From: Reticulitermes lucifugus
Taxonomy: Eukaryota > Arthropoda > Insecta > Blattodea > Rhinotermitidae
Length of the DNA stretch: 64,000 nucleotides
Direction of reading: 5' to 3'
Assembly: GCA_026260175.1 (NCBI GenBank)
Contig: JAKCWW010000031.1
Coordinates: 60,082 to 124,081 of the forward strand
A program made the translations under genes and the position numbers. Under the pieces are notes generated by a model. The model searched no databases. It was not told the origin of the DNA and saw nothing but the letters and a program-made list of their open reading frames with translations. Positions 59,311 through 64,000 of this stretch are shown here, piece after piece; position 1 is the stretch's first letter, and each line of letters begins with the position of its first letter.

Positions 59311-59348
59311 CTCTGAAGATGGAGCAGCAGGCTCCTCCGAAACGTTGG
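59311..59348 (+). repeat. hammerhead-like motif, single copy
   Basis: CTCTGAAGATGGAGC, loop AGCAG, GCTCCTCCGAAACG. The perfect GGAGC/GCTCC stem is followed by three extra bases before GAAAC. It lies about 60 bases before the 59-bp minisatellite. Confidence 0.5.
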
Positions 59349-59404
59349 TATTTATCCACTCCGCCACATGGTCTCACATTCCAGACAACCGAAACCTTCA
59401 TATT

Positions 59405-59655
59405 TGTTCATCCTGAGGCACCAATGAACTTTCCGCCTGTTACAGAACCCGAAGGCTCACACCATGTTCATCCTGGGGCTCCATGAACTCTCCGCCTGTT
59501 ACAGAACCCGAAGGCTCACACAATGTTCATCCTGGGGCACCATGAACTCTCCGCCTGTTACAGAACCCGAAGGCTCACACCATGTTCATCCTGGGGCACC
59601 ATGAACTCTCCGCCTGTTACAGAACCCGAAGGCTCACACAATGTTCATCCTCAGC
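59405..59655 (+). repeat. 59-bp minisatellite, about 4.2 units
   Basis: TGTTCATCC recurs at 59405, 59465, 59524, 59583 and 59642 (steps 60, 59, 59, 59). The middle units are almost identical, differing at a few positions, while the first and last units are diverged. Two short ORFs start in or before it; because 59 is not a multiple of three, the frame shifts at every unit and no repeated protein is encoded. Confidence 0.95.
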
Positions 59656-60649
59656 CATCAATAAACTTTCCCATTCTCCTTATTACCCATTTCAGTACTA
59701 TAATCTCATCACCTAGATGTCGCAATGAGTCTCTTTACTTTAGGTGTTTAGATCCAAAACGTTCATGTTTTCTCACCAATTACATGCGTTCTATATGTCG
59801 GGCCCAAATCTTCGACGGAATAATATTTAGGGAAGAGTTCAAATTAAGGTGTTAATCTGATAAGTATTATAATTATAATCAAGTATATTCTTTAACGCGT
59901 ACAGCATATCGGTAAGTTGCCTGGCTTGTACTTCGAGGGTACTGGGTTGGAATATCATCTGGTTATGTGCTATCATGCCACGATTGTGTGAGTTTTCACT
60001 CCTTCCAGCAGACCACAGACACACAGCATATACACACATGTATTCAATATACTCCTATAGGCCTATACTCCTATATTCTGTAATTCTTAGCCTATTTTGT
60101 TTATCGAAAATTAAGTATTGGGTTTCTGCGATTGCCTTGCTATCTGTGTGTGTGTGCGTGCGTGTCCTGCATAAGATTTTGAACTACGTGAATCATATTT
60201 TAAAGAAAATTAGTGAGAATATTGTCGGAGAAAATTCCAGGGCCATAAATTTTAATTTTCTGCACTCAGTAATAGCAACATGGCGGTCGCGCGAAATCAT
60301 GAGGTGGCAGCGATAAAACCGTCACTTCATTTAGAGTCTTAAAGTTATGTATGGTAATATATTTCCGAAAACTGCAAATTTCAGGTAATTTTCATACAAT
60401 GTGAAACAATAGGACGACATTGCAAAAATATTCCATGTCTTCCTTTTTTATGACGGTTACTAATAAAATCTTGAATCCACGCATGTTAAATTTGCAACAG
60501 ATTACATCACTAAAATACGCATATCACGCATGACCTACCGCTTGTAGAATGTTACAATTATGGCGAAAATTCAAATCTTTGAGGTTATAATCGAAAAATT
60601 TGATGTTACTTAATCTGTACACAAGTAATAATCCCTTTTCTGTAATAAC
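59656..60649. other. unassigned DNA
   Basis: A TG run lies near 60145-60164. The 113-codon ORF at 59975-60316 is unrecognised. Confidence 0.4.
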
Positions 60650-61651
60650 ATAATAATAATAATAATAATAGTAATAATGGAAAAGTGGCAAAAACGGAAG
60701 AATCCAACATACCAAAGCATGATTAGGAGAATTCATAAAAAAAATGGGAAGGCAAAACTATGCATTGACAGAAAATTAATACAAATAGAGGGCTTATTAG
60801 TAAATAAGATATGTTCCTGTCGCTATCGGGGGGAGATCTGAAGAAGAAACTTAAAGCGAAATAGTAGCAACACAAGATCGGGCATTAGAAACCAAATATT
60901 ATGCAACGAAGATATTACACACACAAAAAGATAGCGAATGCAGACTATGCCAGCAATAGATGATAAGAGAGATCAATTTTTATCAGCATGTCCAATACTG
61001 GCAAAAGAACAATACATAAAAAGACATGGTAGAGAGTGTGTTTAACATCACTTTACCGTATGCAAGAAAATAGGAGTAAATGTTGAAAAGAACATCGGTA
61101 TAAGCATGCACCAAAACCGTCAAGAATATGTCATAAAGGTAACTAACCATATTATGAAATCAGCAAGTGAAAACTGACAGAACCATCCCTACTAATAAAA
61201 CGGACGTCGTAATCCGTGATAATGGAAAATTAACATGTCTGTTAACAGACATTGCAATTTCAGGAGACCTAAATGTGATCCAAGACAGAAGCCGAGATGA
61301 TTTTAAAATATAAAAACCTCATGACAGAAATAGTAAACACAAAAGTGATACCAGTAATAATAGAGGCAACTTGAACCATCTTAAAATCATTCAGAAAATA
61401 CCTGAACAATATAACTGGAAAGCACGACAACAAGGTACTATAGAAAACAGCCATATTGGGCACTGCGCCCAGTCTTCAGGAAGTACTAATGTAAAGGTGC
61501 AACACGTTTATCATGGGAAATAGCATCACCTGCGCCAAAAATTGTAACCACAGAATACCTACGACGTATATCCTAGAAACATGGTTTGTGTCAGGTATAT
61601 AATTGTAAATACCTGCAGAAAGGTGATATAATAATAATAATAATAATAATA
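60650..61651 (+). pseudogene. 3' end of a LINE with restriction-like endonuclease (R4/Dong-like), in TAA repeats
   Basis: Between a TAA run at 60650-60678 and another at 61627-61651 lies the broken C-terminal part of a non-LTR retrotransposon ORF. Plus frames read GDLKKKLKAK near 60835, CRLCQQ near 60943 and ACPILAKEQYIKRHGRECV near 60989, a zinc-knuckle-type segment. KTDVVIRDNGKLTCLLTDIA follows near 61198, where the restriction-like endonuclease 'KPD...D' is expected with Pro changed to Thr. Next comes VIPVIIEAT near 61350, and KTAILGTAPSLQEVLM near 61443. Frameshifts and stops are frequent, so it is dead. TAA on both sides fits the TAA-repeat target preference of the Dong type. No reverse transcriptase core is left (5' truncation). 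Confidence 0.75.
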
Positions 61652-61934
61652 TGCGTAACTATAATTGTACGCAACAGGAAATAGGTTTTCAATTATGGTC
61701 GGAATTCGCTCTTTGCCGCTAGCTTGTCAAGAAGTTTCAATGTGTCACATGACTAACTCGTGGGCTGCATCAGACAGGCTGTTTTATAGATGGATTTTAT
61801 TCGCAGTTCTCCAAGATGCTTACCATCACAATGTCAATAAAGAAAGGCAAAGGCAAAGTGCGCTTAATTAAGTACCACGCCATGACGACGTACGAAGGTG
61901 TGGAGGCATAGTTCTTAACTTCACTACCAGATGG
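61652..61934. other. unassigned DNA
   Basis: A short unrecognised ORF at 61665-61871 and nothing else. Confidence 0.4.
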
Positions 61935-62015
61935 ACGTAACTCGACAGGCTGACACGCGTATTTTTAACCCTCTGGGAAGAGACTCCGGTACCCATAGTG
62001 TAGGAGGTTGGGCGT
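61935..62015 (-). mobile_element. SINE-C fragment
   Basis: Plus-strand CTCTGGGAAGAGACTCCGGT followed by ACCCATAGTGTAGGAGGTTGG parallels the 2.1 kb copy (CCCGGGAAGGAGACCCGGTA, then CCCATTGTATAGGAGGCTGG). Head and tail are absent. Confidence 0.7.
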
Positions 62016-64000
62016 AAAAATTGGCAAATAGAAACCCGATGGGACAACGTAAGCACAATTCGAGAGTAGTGCGCAACCTGGTATCGTTTTGTGTATTGTT
62101 AAGTGTTACAGAAGTATAAACTGAAGAGTAGCACACTTTTGCACAAAGCTCATGTTTATAATTAGGAAGATTGAAATTGCGAAAGTAAGCTTGTGCGGCG
62201 GTTCGTATCGACAAGCAAGCCACTAAGCCTAGAACACACTATAACCTTCACAGTGTCTGCCCCATTATGGTAAAGGAGAAAAGAAGCGTTAATCTGCCAG
62301 GCAGCCAACTAAGCAACTCGGCCTTACTCTAAGCGGGTCTAATTTGTTTTTGTCTACGAATAAAGTTTAATTATTTCTCATGCAAGAAGTAAATTACAAG
62401 CAACCTTTGTTCTGCTGTGTTTTGTATGCGACGAGAGAGAACACAACCACTTTCACTTAGGAAATTGTTGGTTCTTTTGTTGTTCAAAGCAGAAAATAAG
62501 CGAATATCGTATTTACAGTCAAATTCCGACCAGGTCCTTGTAATAGAATAATATTGAAAATTCTAGTATGGCGTTAATCCTATCTTAAAGTTCAATTTTT
62601 TATTTTAATCGAAGTTTCTGCTCTCTTTCATTGCTCTGGTAACAATGCAATCGAAATAATCACTAATACGAGCCATTTTAATATGGAGCAGAAGTCCGGA
62701 AAATAACAGACAATGTTAATAAAGTATTAGTTGGACGTTTTTCATTAATTTGCTATTTTAGTAAACATTAAAATTAATGGTATTAATTTCATTTTCTATC
62801 TGAATCACCCAAACGCACAGTCCATTCAATAGTTTTATGAAACGGATCCAGAAATTTAGCCCACACACAGTAGACAATCCTACGTGTACTCGGAATGTGC
62901 CCGGTGATTTTTGACAGTGATAAAAACACTTAGAATTTCTGTTTTTTTTTCTCAGTTCCTGCAAGCAAATTACCGTCAACAATGCTACGACAGCTGCCTT
63001 CTGCTTTCTTTAACACTCACGGCGCTACGTAGGCTCAAATAAAAGCGGTGTCCTCGCAAAAGCTACAACAGAAAAATAGAGACCTTATATTCTGCAAGTT
63101 AATTTAACATTATTCAATACAGTGTAATGTATACAAGGAAACAGTGCAGGATAAAACATACTTTATGAATGTGTTGAGTATGATAGCTGCATAATTGCCT
63201 GTGAAGAATGAGATTGTGTTTACAATAAATAAACACAAAAAGCAATGATATTTTCAGAACTACGAAAATGCATTTGGCACATGTATGGATTACATTTTCC
63301 AAATTGGTGTTCAGCTTTTCCACTCTTGTTATATACAAAGAACGATATATTTCCAAAAACACATTTATTATCACCATCATCTGCGACAGATAACAAACAC
63401 TGTGTCCCTGGGTACAATTATTCTTTGTATAAATATCGGTCTGAAAATAAATTACATCAATACATGTGAAACTCTCCAGAGACGAGACTCGAGTATTACA
63501 AATACGGCTTTCAAATGCATTTGAACAGATATTGAACTGGAGCGAACAGAAATGTTTTGAAAACGAGAATTTCCTAACATTTCTAACCAACACTACTGGA
63601 CACTTGATTGTAACTGTTTAAACACTGTTGTTTCAGTGAGCACCATGCAGGTATATTCACATAAGGAAACATTTGTTTGGGACGGTTGAATAGTGGAGTG
63701 GAAGCCATTTCCACTTCTATCGTGTCAATAGGGCTGTTTGGTGCGCTACGGACCATCTGAATGCTCATGTTTCGTTGTTAATACGTTTCACATATACGTT
63801 GAAGGAAACGAGAAAACAAAATTGATACAAAGGCAAAAGACGAGTAAGAAAGAGAAATCGAATTATGAAATAAAAGGCAAAATGACGCGTATGAATATAA
63901 ACATACAAAGCTGGATATATAAGCATATATGAAAGAAGGGAGAAAAGAAAGAAAGAAAGAACAGACAATGTAAGTATAACGTAACAGTGTGGCGCGTTCG
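62016..64000. other. unassigned AT-rich DNA
   Basis: No repeat family or exon recognised. The longest ORF of the window (63114-63593, minus, 159 codons) lies here and is rich in Ile, Tyr, Cys and Phe, as random AT-rich DNA gives. A GAAA run lies at about 63938-63961. Confidence 0.45.

Noticed and set aside
59172-59855. Two ORFs with repeated EPEGSH-type peptides
   Set aside because: The 59-bp unit shifts frame at each copy, so no repeat protein is encoded.
63114-63593. Longest ORF of the window (159 codons, minus)
   Set aside because: Composition rich in Ile, Tyr, Cys and Phe and no domain. It is what AT-rich random DNA yields.
1-64000. CRISPR arrays, operons, ribosome binding sites, prophage
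   Set aside because: No regularly spaced identical repeats and no bacterial gene organisation; the sequence is eukaryotic in character.

Overview
This window is eukaryotic and most likely from an arthropod genome. It is AT-rich, has no long open reading frame (longest 159 codons, with no recognisable content), and is full of decayed transposable elements. The SINE heads, the LINE 3' ends and the other dispersed repeats are of kinds I associate with large cockroach/termite-like insect genomes such as Periplaneta. That assignment is inference from repeat style, not from a marker gene. I see no confident host protein-coding gene, no rRNA and no functional tRNA. The sequence reads as intergenic or intronic DNA with two assembly gaps.

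Layout. 0-8 kb: a SINE-A fragment, a 409-bp long inverted repeat with hammerhead-like cores, a full-length SINE-C, a small hairpin element and a LINE 3' end. 8-18 kb: mostly unique AT-rich DNA, a LINE 3' end at 12 kb, an inverted pair of hammerhead-like motifs at 14.5 kb, a ~140-bp tandem array at 17 kb, and a SINE flanked by target-site duplications and interrupted by a gap at 18 kb. 20.4-21 kb: a GGTA/GGTT tetranucleotide tract. 25-29 kb: a dense nest of SINE and LINE pieces in both orientations. 31 kb: a second, inverted ~140-bp array. 32-35 kb: another inverted hammerhead-like repeat, a SINE-B and a DNA element with homologous copies at 34.5 and 44.8 kb. 35.4-36.5 kb: a broken Polinton/Maverick-type DNA polymerase B gene. 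38.5 and 50.7 kb: mariner-superfamily transposase pseudogenes. 55.7 kb: a hAT-like miniature element. 57-59.7 kb: more hammerhead-like repeats, including a ~400-bp hairpin, and a 59-bp minisatellite. 60.6-61.7 kb: the 3' end of a LINE with a restriction-like endonuclease, bounded by TAA repeats on both sides.

The most striking theme is about fifteen copies of a short motif (CTGANGAT, a stem-loop, then GAAAC). Four pairs are arranged as inverted repeats. The motif resembles the hammerhead ribozyme core reported from terminal repeats of Penelope-like retroelements. The second theme is modular SINEs: different tRNA-like heads joined to shared cores or tails. SINE letters A-E are labels used only here. 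No cellular pathway or operon-like organisation exists in this window.
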